In this document: positions 11,338 through 25,168 of the stretch, one piece after another
Layout: the number at the start of each line of letters is the position of its first letter
Position numbering within the stretch: the stretch's first letter is position 1
Origin: Rotaria sp. Silwood1
Lineage: Eukaryota > Rotifera > Eurotatoria > Philodinida > Philodinidae
Length of the DNA: 64,000 bases
Assembly (NCBI GenBank): GCA_905250075.1
Contig: CAJNOP010000001.1
Location: 4,312,514 to 4,376,513 of the forward strand
Reading direction: 5' to 3'
The notes under the pieces: model-generated
Told to the model about the DNA's origin: nothing
What the model saw: the letters and a program-made list of their open reading frames with translations, nothing else
The model's database searches: none
Position numbers and translations under genes: made by a program

Positions 11338-12455
11338 AAAAAACACAATAATAAATTTGAACTTTGTTTTTCTCATATGAATCTTTTACCTCGCGTTGGT
11401 CGTTGAAGTAACCATTTGTGAAACGATTGTAGAAAATCAAGAAAACATAAGATTTGACTAAGGATAAGAACATTTTTTATAGTGACCTTTATGTGTAATT
11501 AACCGATAAAAAGAATATGTTCTTCATCGTTCCGTCTTTGAAATATTGGATTTACACAATCAAATTTTTCGAAACAAAATATTTTCTACTTACACGCAAC
11601 TGAGATCTTTCGGAATTTTTGTATGACATAAATCGATGAAGAAACGCACTTGTAAGTTAGGTATATTTTGACAGCTTCACAATAATCTGGTAAATTACAC
11701 GTACGATTGACCATGTAACCATTATTGGACAATCAAGAACAAAACTAATATATACATTATAAACTTCGGCTTATGAGAAGTTGAAATAGTATTTATTATG
11801 AATTAAATATCTTCAGAGGTGTCAAAATCGCTCAAAGCACAATAAATGTTTATTTAACAAGATGTGACAAAAACACATGTATTATTTTGGGATTAATTTT
11901 TATCAGCTCACTCGTTTCCTTTTTCTATTACTACAATAGATAAGATTGATATTGCTTTTTTTCACTTAGTAATATGACCAAAGACAACAGAATAAAGACT
12001 TAATATGCCATTAAATTTTCTTCTTCTACCACACGATCATTACATCCATCAAATAGTTTTACATAAAGATATAGATACTCGATAGGTCAGACCACATAAT
12101 TGGCATTTGATACAGACTAATACTCTAAAGAAAAAGTTATTCTATCAGTGACTCTTCTGAAACCACTATGTGGAGGGAGAAAGATGGAGGTAAAGGGTCA
12201 ATTATGATTTCAGTGGTCAGTTCTATCGAACACGATGATGTCCACTACTTCGTCAAATCATTGCATATGATTACAGGGTGAAAAAAAGCAGGCTGATAAA
12301 ATTTCAGATTCAAACCACAACTATATAGTATAGGCACTTACAATAATGATCTTACTTATTCATCTGCTCATTTATGTGTAGTATTCCCAACCGACCATCC
12401 GATAGGCATTTCGACCCCTCGATTTTGCACCGTCGATGTCTTCTAAGATACCCAT
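11338..12455. other. Intergenic stretch without recognised genes
   Basis: About 1.1 kb between the ankyrin gene and the GC-richer inverted repeat. It contains the ankyrin gene's 3' end and otherwise no open frame or repeat that I can name. Confidence 0.5.
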
Positions 12456-12676
12456 CGTCGAGCCCTCGACCCTTCGGAAAATGGCAAACCCAGGGGTCGA
12501 TTTGAAATTCCGATGGGCAGACCTCGTGCCCCAGATAGCACCACGATACATATTACGAAAACTTCGATCCTATGCTTCTGCTAACTATCAAGTTACTCAC
12601 CATCTAGCCTTGGACCCATCGAAATTTCAAATCGACCCCTGGGTTTGCCGTTTTCCGATGGGTCGAGGGCTCGGCG
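12456..12676. repeat. Inverted repeat with 62-bp arms (MITE-like or hairpin)
   Basis: Arms at 12456-12517 and 12615-12676 are reverse complements with 4 mismatches in 62, separated by 97 bp. Both contain GAGCCCTCGACCC and CAAACCCAGGGGTCGATTTG. The arms are much richer in G+C than the surroundings. Shorter relatives of the arm (CGACCCCTCGATTTTG, 12412-12427) sit just to the left, so the full element may start near 12395. No clear target duplication was found. An 87-codon open frame (12436-12699) crosses it and is a by-product of the palindrome. Confidence 0.75.
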
Positions 12677-13156
12677 CACCCTTCGCACGTCTTTTTTAGC
12701 TCACTTGGGTTCATTTTTGTGACATCAAAAATTGTCCATCACTTATTCATTACCCACAATGAATGTCTTCCCATCATTTCGCTGAATTAGATTGAGCCAA
12801 CAAAGATTCGAAAAGCAATAGAAGCAATGACTAATCATTTGAAATCACACTCAGTCAAAACAAGATGATTTGTAGTATTGCGAATTCTAATACAGTTGAT
12901 ATGGTTAATGATCAGAAACAAACAAGATATGTCTCTTTCAAATCAAATCTCAAGAAAACAGAAAAAAAGAGAAAAGCCATAAAAGACAACACAGCTGAGG
13001 AAACGGCACAAATGAAACTCCTGTATGATTACCATGGAAAACGGGTGCGAATGTGCTTGAACAGAAGTCATCAGCAACCACGAGTACTCGTACCTAAACT
13101 CACATTCTCATGTTTCATCTCAAGAAAGTCAGTTTAAAAGTAGTCAATGTCATCAG
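12677..13156. other. Non-coding spacer with an unsupported open frame
   Basis: A 90-codon plus-strand open frame (12865-13137) is lysine-rich (KSNLKKTEKKRKAIKD) and matches no family I know. Nothing indicates splicing or expression. It lies between the inverted repeat and the decayed LRR array. Confidence 0.4.
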
Positions 13157-14041
13157 AAGAAGTTAAAATAATATTCAATTCTGTTGTAGAGCATGCAAAA
13201 GGTAATCTTCTCGATGACTGATACTCAACATGGTTAGTGTCTATGTTCCAAACGTATTGAATAATAGATAGAGAATGTGAGAATATTACTTGGTTTTGTT
13301 CGAAAGCTTTGACAAAATGTTTTCCTTCTCGATCAGCAATGCTGTTGTCATTTAGCTTCAATATAGCTAGTGTCTGTTGTGATAAGAGCGTGTATGATAG
13401 ATACAGGAACTGGGAATATTACTTTGTTTTGTTGGAGAACTTTGGCAAGATATTGTGCTCCCTGATCATCGATTTGATTAAAACTGAGATTCACCGTGAT
13501 TAGTGCCTATTTTGATCAGACAATTAATAATAGATAGAAGAAGTGAGGATATATTACTCTGTTTTCTCTGAGAGCTTCACCGAAATGTTTTGCTTCTTGA
13601 TTTTCGATACGATTTCCATAGAGTTCCAGTGTGTTCAATGTCTCTTTTGAACAGGTAATGAATAACAAATAAGAAGAATGCTATTATTACTTTGTATAGT
13701 TCGAGAGCTTTGGCAATATGTTGTGCTCCTTCATCACCAATTTCATTTCCGCTGAGGTTCAATGTCGTTAATGTGTGTTTTGATCAGATAGTGAATGATA
13801 GCTAGAGAAGGTTAAGATATTACTTAATTTTGCTCAAGAGCTTTGGCAAGATGTTCTGAATCTTCATCAGGGATTCTATTGGCAAACATATCGCGTGTGG
13901 TTAGTGTCTGTTTTGAACAGGCAGTGGATGGTAGTTAGAGTAGGTGAGAATACTACTTTGTTTTGTTCGAGAACTTTTTGAAAAATTTTCAGTCCTTTGA
14001 TCTTAGATTAGTCTGTAACGGACATCTAATGTGGTCAGTGT
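13157..14041 (-). pseudogene. Decayed ribonuclease-inhibitor-type LRR array (NLR-like)
   Basis: On the minus strand, six 84-85-bp exons, each one 28-residue LRR, occur at 13957-14041, 13824-13907, 13691-13774, 13558-13641, 13423-13506 and 13290-13373, with a degenerate seventh below 13240. The best copy reads TLTTLNLSGNEIGDEGAQHI then AKALELYK. This is the repeat type of ribonuclease inhibitor and NLRC3-like proteins. Each exon is followed by a ~49-bp intron starting GTAATA, so the unit of duplication is exon plus intron (133-135 bp). The array is broken: 13957-14041 is 85 bp with an in-frame stop, 13824-13907 ends in TAA where its relatives have AAA, and the acceptor before 13774 is AC instead of AG. 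The lower copies are still open. I found no NACHT domain or start upstream, so it is probably an orphaned fragment. Confidence 0.75.
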
Positions 14042-15921
14042 CTATGGGTAGGAAAACGAAAATTGAAATGTTGGAAGAGTTCGCGAATGGATCTTACCAT
14101 ATGGCGTATAAGTGTTATGTGCTGCGTCAATTAGGAAATCTCTCATTTAGTTCATAGACATCAGCGTGTGGTCGTGTTTGTGAAAAGATGCAGTGAAAAA
14201 GGGCAGCAAGTAAGTTACATAAACTTTTGTCAGATATATAGATTGCTGTCAAAGTGTTGTGGAATAGAAGACACGGATCGCAGGACTTAGGAAAGAATGA
14301 TGAAGCCGAGTATCTGCTGAAAAATTTCGGAATAATAAGTCGTTATACTTGTAAATGTTCGATATTGAGAAAGAGAAATTTCTGATTGGTGGGACAGTTG
14401 GTTCGTGCTCTTACGCTTGGACGAATGTTTATCTGCTTCATCCATATTTTAAACGTTGTTATAGTAGGTTGTACTGTTTTAGCTGATGTATAACGGAAAG
14501 AAACTGCTCATATATTTGTTCTATATCAGTAATGTAATATTGTTGCAGAGACGTTGTTCCGAGAAACGATCGATCTTAGCAATGTTTCTATTACTTCTGT
14601 GTCAATGATGGTCTTTGAAATGTACTTTTTGAGTATGACTCGCTTTGGACTCTTTAAGTTATCATGATCCCAATGATGGTACTCATTTTTGTGACTGTTT
14701 GGTTCTTACTACTGGTAGCTTTTTAGAAAATATTAGATCATGTCAGTGGTCAACCAGAATTTTCAACAGAAGCTGAAAACAGAAGCCGTTATCTACAAAT
14801 CGTCAAATTAATTCGTTTTTTGGTCTAGTAATGGATGATTAGGCAAGAAAACTACCCTATTGTGACACTATATAAATTGATATTTCAGATAAATGAATAC
14901 TTTATTAAAGCTGATGAAAGTGAAATTTTCAGATGTAATAGTGTTTCATCTGATACCGATGGTAGCTTTCAACAATTGCATTCATACGCATGCAAATGTT
15001 CCACGTGGAGAATAAAATATTGAAAGCATCAAGGTGATCGAGAATTCGATAGACCAGTTCTACTGGTAATATAAGAAGAGTTGGTATAATTTTGGTCGAT
15101 ATGGGTGAAGTCTTTTGAGATGTTTGCGATGTTGAACATATGGTGCCTTTAGTGAACTTGTTCGTTTAAGTGAGTTTATAATAGTCTTGTGTCATATATT
15201 TCTCGTATTTATGCAATCAGCTTTTCAGATAAACTAATGATACATCGTAAAAGCGTCCTGATAACAACTACAGGTTACTTTGCGTGTTGTTAAATTTTAT
15301 GTGTTGCATGTAAAATATGCTTATCTATAACTTTGCGATTTCTTTTTCATTCTTCTTTGGCAGGTTTCAACTGAGATATGACGGAATATTTAGTTGCATA
15401 ATATTTTTTTACATCTATTCATTGTTGCTAATGCAATATGATTAAATAATTCATGATGATATAATCAATAGTTATGATAAAGTCGATTTAATTTCATCGT
15501 GTAATCAACGGAATAATGATTCTACGAACTTTCTTATCAGCATCATGTTTTGTTTTATTTGCATATTATTTAGAATTCTTTTTCAAGTATAGTTAAATTC
15601 CTAGCAATCTTTTTTTAGTTCCATCATGTGTCAATCAATAGTGTTCGTTGACTATGATAAAGTGTCAAAATTGTAATGTAAACGAATAGTACATGTATTA
15701 AGAATAACATCCCTCATTAGTACTATATCTACATGTAAGAAACAAGTATTGTTTGAAGAAAACAAAACTTATTTGAAATTCTTTATGTTAACTTGTATAT
15801 TTAATAGTATTTAATTTATAATTATGAACGATTTTACGCTTACACAATTTAATAATATTCACAAAAACAAAAAATATCTGACTAGTAATAAAACAAGATA
15901 AAAAACTGTTCTCAACGAAAA
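14042..15921. other. Intergenic stretch without a supported gene
   Basis: This is the upstream side of the decayed LRR array on its own strand. I looked for earlier exons of that gene and found none I can defend. Short open frames such as 14835-15023 have no recognisable content. Confidence 0.4.
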
Positions 15922-18900
15922 TTAAATAATAACAGGAGGTTTATGTAGTGGAATTTCATGATATATATGATAAGATTGCTGATCTTGACAATAATTTGAT
16001 GGTAATTGGCAATAACAAAATATTGGTATTGATTGTTGATGTTTAAGACTTTTTATTGAATGTTCTTCTATTGAATTATTACAAGTAGCAATTTGTGTTG
16101 TATCCGAACCAGTTGTTTGATAATATGAATCAATTGTTGTTGATTTTAATGAATGAGGATATTGCTTACGTTGTTTGATTAAAAATAATATCAAAATAAA
16201 AAGAATAAATAAAATAATAATAATACCTATTGTTATACCAATAATTAAATATTCAATATTAATAGTAACTGATGATGATGATGATGACGATATTGACGAT
16301 GATGATAAAGAAATATATTGTTGAGTTTTTGTTATTATATTTCGACATAAATATTGGTCAGGTGTTTGTAAACATATGGAATAATTAGTTGATGATTTTA
16401 AATTTTCAAGAAGATAATAATTTTGTGTTCTATTTAAATTAATAATTAGTAATAGATTATTATTTTCACTGATAATTAATTTTAAAGGTAATGATAAAAA
16501 AGTTAATGACCATTCAATAATAATTGTTGCAGAATCTTTTAACCAAACATTAAATGATGATATTCTAAATGAATAAATTTATTTAACAAAACAAAATTAA
16601 ATAAAAAATGAAATTTATTCTTTTATTTACTGTTTCTCTTGACAAATTAATTGATCTTCTGTTAAAGAACCTAATTTTTTTCCAGTAAGCTGTTCTGGTT
16701 TTGAACATATCCATTGTACATATGGGACAAGTTCAGATTGAAAATGTATTAATAACCAATAATATAAGGGTTTTATATGACAATCACATTGTAATGGATT
16801 TGAACTAAGATCAAGTGTAATAAGTTGAGATAATTGTTGCAATGTTTGATTATTAAATGGTAACATAGTTAAACGATTATTGCTTAATACTAATTCACGT
16901 AATGATGAAGGAAATTCAGATGATATTTGTATTAATTGATTGCGTTGTAAGTCAATAGCACGTAATTTTAACATTGAAGAAAAAAGATTTTCTGGATAAA
17001 TATTCGTTAATAAATTTGATTGAAGTTTTAAACGTTCAAGATTTTTTAAAGGTGAAAATGCAATTAAAGATTCAGATGTTAAAGAACATGATTGACAACT
17101 TATATTATGTAGAGAATATTCTATACCAGAAAATGTATCAATCGATAATGAAAGTAATGGATTACGATCCATATTTAAATCTTCAAGTGAAGGAGTAAAA
17201 TTAAATAAACCTAGTAAATCAAAATAATATGAATAGATGTTTGAAAAAAAAAACAAAAATAAAATGATTTTGAAAGATTACGAAGTGAATTATATATTAT
17301 TGATAATTTTTATAAAAAAAGAAATACTAGACAGTAGATGTGATATAAAAATTATGTATAGCTCAAGCTTGTATTCCTTTTTTTTATGAGTTCATGAATG
17401 GAAGAACTAATTCATTAGGACAACGCAAAGAACATGCTTTCCTTCGTATATTTTATTGCTCGTATAATGTGAACATTTTGAAAATTTCATTTACACAAGT
17501 ATTGTATTTATATTAGTGAATTCCATCTTCAACAGACTTTATTTTCATCTTAGAATTTATTTTACATGTCATTCGCAGATAAAATCGTTTTCCCTAGAAA
17601 AAGCTTTTTTCTATATATGTCGTATACAAACATTGATCGGCATCACATGAAAGACTAGTTTCTGTTTTAAAAAAGAAAATTGACCTTACCGAAGTACATT
17701 CTAAATATTACTATGATAAAATTCAATAGCATCAGTAATGTGTATTATTCTATTTCTACGGCCAATATATGTGAGATACGTGGTTTTATGAAAGAATACA
17801 ATCGGGTATCAATTACGATATTCTTATAATGTCTGCTAGGCATTAATAACCAAAATATGTAACGCACATCAATTCTACACTCACAAAACGTTACTACAAT
17901 AAGATTATTACATTCGTACTATATAGTAAAAATGCATATTTTTCACTTTTTCAGTAAACGTATAGCTTGATATTCCTATCAAGCATTTACAAGATAAATA
18001 TCAATTTTAATTCTCAATCTTATGATTATTGAAATCGAAAAACAAAACTAAGCATATTATCAAGAGTGTAGCTAGAAATTTGCAAGGAGAATGCACACCA
18101 ACAGGAAAATAATTTTCTTTCACGAAAAACTAATTAACCCGTACATCTTTCCAACTGTTTTTTGGCCAAAGAGAGCACAAAGGCACTCTTTGCAACCCGC
18201 TCCGGCTATTCCCCTACATGTCGCTTGTGTTATCCATAAGGACACGTACTTGAAATTAACATCCTGATCTCTTTCTTTTTTTTGTCTGGAATAGTATGGT
18301 CGTCCTTGCATTTATATGATCACTTAACCTTAAACAGTACAATGAAATTTAGCATACAGAAAAAAGAAGCGTAAAAGGTCTGGCTATGATATCATATCAT
18401 TCATGCGATATGCATTACTGATTTCTGCTTCCGATAATTAATGAAACATGAATAACATATTGTCTATTTCTGTTAATCAATCTTAGATGATTGCTTATTC
18501 TCTATTTAGATAACATAAAAAAAGCTTGTTAGCGAAGCTTCGTTGGGACTGAAAAGTGGAATTCACACATCTTCTTTAAATTCATCGCATTAATACAAAA
18601 TATGCAGAGTGTAGAATCCCTAAATAACAATAATTCTTTTCCAACAATAATCGATTGTCAACAAATGCTACGTCTTTTTATTTCTATAATTCAAACAAAA
18701 ATTTCGTTTTCATTGTTTATTTGTCTTGTTGCTATTGATTCGTTCTTTTGCATTCTTATTATTTATTATTATTAGTGTAACCATTGTTTTAATGAACAAA
18801 TAAACCTATTGTAAACATTTGTTATATCTACAGTAGATCTCAACAAGTTATTACGTATGTCGATGAGCTCAGAAACGCTAATATTGATTATTTTCAAAAT

Positions 18901-20147
18901 TTAGAACTTAATCATTTCCTCTTTTTGTGTCGATCATATAACAGTTAGAACCCTCTAAGTCTCGTTATTAATGTCATTCAGTACTATTAATGCCAATTGC
19001 TAAGATGTTCATTGAGCTTCCATTGAAAACATACACTCACTATATGCTTCGAAAATACATATGAGTTCCACAAAGTTCGATATTTATAACATCTACTTGT
19101 TAGTCTGTTTCATCATTGAATGTACCAATAAATAAAATATTTACCTTTTGGTATAATTTGAATATTATTTCTTGCTAAATTTAATTTTTTAAGTTTATTC
19201 AAATGTTGAAATACATTTGAATTTGTTAATAAAAATTCATTACTTTGTAAAGATAAAATTTCTAATGAATTATTTTCTATAATAAAATTTTTATTTATAA
19301 TATTTATAGAATTAAAATCAAGTGTTAATTCTTTTAATTGTTTTGGTATTGAACCATAAATATTTTCTGGTGTTAATAAATTATTTTGTAAATTTAATAT
19401 TTGTAAATTATTCATATTAATTAATAATAATTTTTTTAAATAATTATATGATAAATCTAAATATTGTAAATTATGATTTAATAATTTAATATCAAATTCT
19501 TGTATATAATTATGTGATAATGATAATTTTTCAAGTAAAATTAAACGATTTATTTCAATAAAAATTTTTTCATTTAATTTATTATGATCTAGATATAAAT
19601 AACGTAAATATTTTTCGATTGAATTAAATGCATTTATTTCAATAACTTGAATATTACATGATTTTAATGTTAAACTTTCTAATTTTTTCATTTGATTAAA
19701 TATATTTGATGATAATATACGTAAATTTAAACCAATTAATGTTAAACTTTTTATATTAATTAAATTTGTTTGTATTGCCTGTGGTATTCTATCAACAATA
19801 GTTGAATCAAATTCTAATATTATTTCTTCAAGATAATTTTCTAATTCACGAAATGCATTTTCATCTATAGATTTTATATGATTACCTGACATAATAAGAC
19901 GTTTTATACGTAAACCATTAAATACATTTGCATGTATATGTGTTATTAAATTATCGGATAAAATAAGTTCATCAAATGCTAAATTAAATAAACGATTCGA
20001 TGAAAAACGCGGAATTTCAGTTAGAGATTTTCTTGCACAATGTACATAATTTATACCATCATCACGTATACCTGATTGACATATATCAAGAAGACTTAAA
20101 CATGATGAATGAACAATAAATGTAATTAATAGAATTTTTAAATACAT
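15922..20147 (-). CDS. LRR single-pass transmembrane receptor, 3 exons
   Basis: Minus-strand exons 20147-19145, 17210-16631 and 16564-15922 give 741 aa with matching phases. Order: signal peptide (MYLKILLITFIVHSSCLS), an N-terminal Cys-containing LRR cap (CQSGIRDDGINYVHC), a run of extracellular LRRs of the form L--L-L--N-I to about residue 475, and a C-terminal cap (NPLQCDCHIKPLYYW, then WICSKPEQLTG). A ~100-residue segment follows with WSL and YSICL, suggestive of a diverged FN3 domain. Next come a serine run, one membrane helix (about 630-657, IIGITIGIIIILFILFILIL) ending in KQRKQ, and an 83-residue tyrosine-rich tail without a TIR or kinase domain. The architecture is that of neuronal or adhesion LRR receptors (LRIT/LINGO-like) rather than Toll. 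The ligand is unknown. Intron 1 (17211-19144) is 1,934 bp; intron 2 is 66 bp. Confidence 0.85.
17211..19144 (-). other. Long intron 1 of the LRR receptor
   Basis: The donor GTAAAT and acceptor TTTACTAG are clear, and the codon split across it (Gly in IIPKG-LFNFTP) keeps the LRR register. The interior has no recognisable element or exon. Its size contrasts with the 66-bp second intron. Confidence 0.7.
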
Positions 20148-23100
20148 TATCTAGAAAGAAAAATTCTTAACAATAACATTCAACATGAATATAGACCTAT
20201 AGTTATTGTTATATTTGTGAACTGTTGAAGAGACTAATACTGACTACATCACGCTTTGTACACACATACATGACAAATAAAGCTTAGACAAAATCAATAT
20301 CCGATTAACTTTAGTTAGAATAATTGACAATTATTCTTTCAAGATTTGATTCTCACAATTTCAGAATATCAATACATCGTTTCATACGATTTAATCAAAA
20401 ATTAAATAATATATTATTCCGTCAAATAACAAATGAATCGAATTCATTCTGAACATGATAGTGTTATAACGTATATCTGTTAGTAAGAGTATGATCTGTC
20501 TTCAAGAGAAGAGAAGATGAAACAAAAGATAAACTCCAAATGTTCTTCTCACTCAACACAAACATAAAGATAGTTATATCAAAACATGGAATAGGCATAA
20601 GACAAATGAGAAAGACTATAATGATGAAAAATTAACTTGTCAAGTCAAAACATCAACACTTTTTCTGTTTTCTATTTGTCAAAAAAAGGCGTCTCCATTT
20701 TATTATATATTTTAATGTATTCTATAGCAAAACAAAAAAAAAATAGGTCTTTTACTGTTTTCTCGATTTTACTTAATGACTAATCTCCGGTATTCATTTT
20801 TCTATTAACAAAACTAAACGGAAGACTTTTGCTTACCTTTACATTTCTTATTTACTTAAGCATATGAACAAATGAAGGTCAAACTTGCTTTAGCATAGCA
20901 TGGGGTATAACAAAGGAAAAGAGTTACAAAATGACGAATAAACGAACGATAGAGACAGAGAGAGAGAGAGAGAGAAAACATAGAAAATTCTCACTGATGC
21001 AGAGCGAATGAACAATAAGAGGAGAGAAGTACAAATCCTTCATTGATTGTACATAGAAATAGGAGAGTGTCATTCTTCATTGATTTACAATTAACCTTCT
21101 CATTTGACTTTGCTCTTTAAAACAACCGACAGTAGTATGCATATATTCATAAATAGCGATACTAATTGAAAAAAATATCATCTAGAACAAGAGCAAAAGA
21201 CGAATTCATGTGTAACAAGAGAGAGAGACACAACAGTACACAATGAATGAATTATACAGACAGGCGCTAAACGGATTTTCAATCATTGTCAGAGAAAACG
21301 ATGATAATGTTGTCTATTCAATCATTTAAAGAGAAACTGTATTTCTTGCAACACATCATTATAATGTTAGATTGTTCATGAAGAAGAAGAAAAAAAAAAT
21401 TGTTCATGTAACTCTTTTATGATAATCGAATGTATAAATAGAAGAATATTCTCTTGTGGTATTATGTTCCTATGATTTTTCTTTTTCTAATACTGTCCAG
21501 ACAAAGACAAATTTATTTTTCAATTGTTCTTCAATTGTCGTTAGAAAATAAAGTAAAACGAAACGTCGCATACACACAATAATTAGAAAGAATTGTTATA
21601 TAGGTATATATACTTGAAAAGAAATCTTATTCATTATTAAACAAATGATTTTAATCGATATTGAAGTGACGAAACTGTATAAAAGTCAATGGTGAAATTC
21701 AATTTGAATAAAAATAAAGACGATGAAGTCAAAGAAAAAATGATGAAAGTGTCAAAATACTTGTCTGAATTGAAAACGATTGTATGAAGGTGTGAGAGAT
21801 TCTATTAAATGATAGTAACTTAGGTGTTATTTCACGTTCGTATGTCACATTCTTTTTCTATTTGTTAATCTTTGTCAACAAAATATTTCCTGTTTGTTGA
21901 CAATTGAAACTATGAGACTTATATAGAATAAAAGAACATACTTTATTTTTATAAACGATACCATTAAGATTAAGAAATATGTTCAAGTATGTTACCTACT
22001 CATTATATGGATTCAAGAGTATATATTTACTTGTTAGGCATCATTTATTGATATCCATTAATGTCCTACTCTCCTCCTCTCTTGTTCAGTTGGATAGAAG
22101 TGAATGAGAGAAAGCTTCACAAATCTTTCCATTTTTTTTCGACTTACGGTCATGTCTGTATATATATACGGGAAAATTAATTCACTTTCTTAATCATGTG
22201 TTGTTGGTGATGACACGCGTACGCTCATGCTTAGTTTGTTATTTCTATCTTCTTGAGTTCATGATGTGTACACACGCACAGACATCTGTAAATGTTCATC
22301 CATTCTAGTTCAGATAGAAAGAGAGCAGATTCACAATTAAGCTTTTGTTTTATCTCAAGGTTTCTTTACATTCTTATCTCTCAATCTTAGCCTAGTATAT
22401 ATAAAGCATGCATATTATAGATGATTGACAGATCTATTCCATCTTTTATTTTTCTTTATTTATAATAAAGAAATTTTCTCATACAATAGAATTTCTGATA
22501 AATAAAAAAAAAAAAAAAGAAAAGCCACAATAGATGATAGATATTTGATTAGATATAAACATTACAATTATCACGGCACGATCATATAAATGAATGAATA
22601 GGAAATAACACATGTATAGACGAATAGTAGTAGTAGTTCAGGATACGAAATGTCATTTTATTCAATGATAACACATGCTTACTCCGCCTCTATAGGTTTC
22701 TTTTTTGTCTTCGCACATCTGCTTCTTGTCGTCAATCTTATGCAATAATAACGAAGAAGCAACGTTCGTCTATAAAACAGATGTCTGAACGACAGTGATC
22801 ATTAATAGGGAAAAAAAACGACATACATCAAACACATATCAAATAGTAGGTGGTGTTAGTTATAATCGAAGGGCACACGCTCTTAACCAAAAGCGTTTCT
22901 CTGTTCTCTGTTTTTTTTTGTTCATTTTCTCGATGACGATGATGATAATGTCGGCGGCGACCACTTTCGGCACCTTTCAATACTAAAGTATATTTGAACG
23001 ATTGAAGACAATAGCTTACTTTCACTTCTACATGTGTTTTGTTGATTGCACTAGAATACTAATAACAACAATATATTGTTTCCCTTAAGCGATTATCGGC

Positions 23101-25168
23101 GGCAACATTGAGATTTAGACTAATAAAACTGCTACTAACCACATGAATAGAATACAAAAAAAAAGGTCACAGTTTTAAATATATATATACCTAATTGAAA
23201 CGTATGAATATCATTGAGTTTATTTATACACACGATATATATAGATATATGAAATTCAATTTGAATAATATGTCATAGATGTGAGAGGATCGATTTCATT
23301 CATGTACATATATATATATATATATTCACTAGAGATATATGCTTAACACTAACGAAAGGTCAATTTCGACAGATTACAAGCTTTTTGAATCAATCGATTT
23401 AGTAGCCTACAGACTATGAAAGATAAATTGTTACAAAAACAAATAGATAATATGATTAATGCGATGTTTTGCAACTACTACTTCAAATAATTAAGAGAAA
23501 GTGAATTAAAGTTAATTTCATTAGTTCAACTTTTTTCTGTTTTGTTTTTTTCTCAGATAATAATGTTAGTCATAGTATTGAGAAAATAATCATATATACA
23601 ATCAAAGAAGTGCTTTTTTTTCTTGAGCTAATTGATTCTGAAAAAAATATCTCATATGGTTAGAAAAGAAAACATGAAATAGTTAAGATTTTGTTGTCAT
23701 GCTTCTATGTAATGTGAAATCATCTGAGAATTATTTTCATGATAGCCGCTTTTTGATTGATGTTTTTAATAGAATGAATAGGACATATCAGTGATTCCTA
23801 TATCTGTATTAATGAGAAATAAAGTCATTGTACTGAGATAAATATTTCAGTATTTACGACCGTTATTGTTTCTTTTTTCTTAATAAATTTTTATTAACTA
23901 TTTTTAATTATGTATTAATGTATCGTCAACGATCAATAATAGAACAGACAAGCGATATTTTTCTATAAATTGCGTGTTTTTCGATAAAAATGAATGAAAG
24001 ATACAATCTAGTCGCACTGCTGTTGGCATATATGGACGTGATTTTTACTTTGATGTTGTTTCAAATCAGAGAAGTCGATTGTAATCGAACATTCGTTGAA
24101 TAATATATTGGCTGTAACACATTGCTATATGTTATCTAAAGAAGAAGAAAACTATTATGTTCATTTTGTTTTTGAATAAAATACAAAGAATTATTTAATA
24201 GGTTTTCCATAAATTATAAATCTTGACAAAAGTTAATTTATAAGCAGATAAGAAATGTTCTCTAATCGAATGTATTTATATAAGGTATCAATACTTGTGT
24301 CAATGTTTCAAATGACACGATAATTGATAATATCTTGCCTTCTGGAATTAATCATACAAATAGAAGAACAAATGTTCAATTTATCGAAATCGATCAATAA
24401 AATTTTCTATTGAGAAAAACAAAAACATATTCGACTAAAATCCAATAATAAATTGATTACATGATAAAATGTTACTTAACTATCATATATCTGTTGTCTA
24501 CTATTGATTATTACGTCGCGAAGGGCTTGAGAAGTTTTATCAAGCTACTTTTTAAGGTGCTCGCAATGCAAAATCCAAGTAAGGCTTTTTTTTATACATA
24601 ATTTGATAGAAATTGATCTACTGATTAGGAAAAAAGTAATTTTTAGCTTTTGCAAATACCTTTTTCAGGTCGAAGAAAAATGAACAACTAGGAAGAAGTC
24701 TTTTTTTTGTGCAAAACAAATTTTGTTTTGTGTCTTTTGTCGAATTTCTGCAAATTATGATTTCGAATTCAGCATCAAAAATTCAGTACACAATAGCTAT
24801 TAAATCGAATCTGATTATAAAACTCTATTGATGTTGACAGTCCAAATTTGTTCTATTCAAATGTTTATAGACTGTTTTTGTAAATCTATCTAGGCATTTT
24901 TTGTATGAGTGATAATAATAAATTTTTTATTTCATTTAATTTATTGTACTAATAGTGCTAAATTTTGCTTGTATTTTCCATTTTCTTTATCCAAACCATT
25001 CTGTCATGCAATAAGATTATCATATTTGGAATCAGCATCAAAAAATTAAGTCGATTGATACACACTTTTGTCATTTTCATCGACTTCAGTGTTTTCCAGT
25101 TGTCACTTGTAGTAGTAACTAAAATTTTCATCAAAAAAAACGAAGAATAACAAAAATTTTAGAAACAA
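20148..25168. other. Five kilobases of non-coding DNA upstream of the LRR receptor
   Basis: No supportable gene. It holds simple repeats: a GA run at about 20957-20975, a TA run at 23307-23325 and a GTA run at about 22626-22637. A small frame at 22795-22986 contains two GGCGGC clusters (22951-22957 and again near 23098) but no recognisable protein. It probably includes regulatory DNA of the receptor. Confidence 0.45.

Noticed and set aside
12436..12699. 87-codon plus-strand frame
   Set aside because: It reads through both arms of the 62-bp inverted repeat, and the two ends encode complementary sequence; no family resemblance.
20941..20980. GA run considered as a GAGA-type regulatory site
   Set aside because: Simple dinucleotide repeats occur throughout the window and nothing ties this one to a promoter.
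22795..23025. Overlapping frames with a His/Arg-rich and GGCGGC-containing stretch
   Set aside because: Low complexity, no splice-compatible neighbours and no recognisable product.
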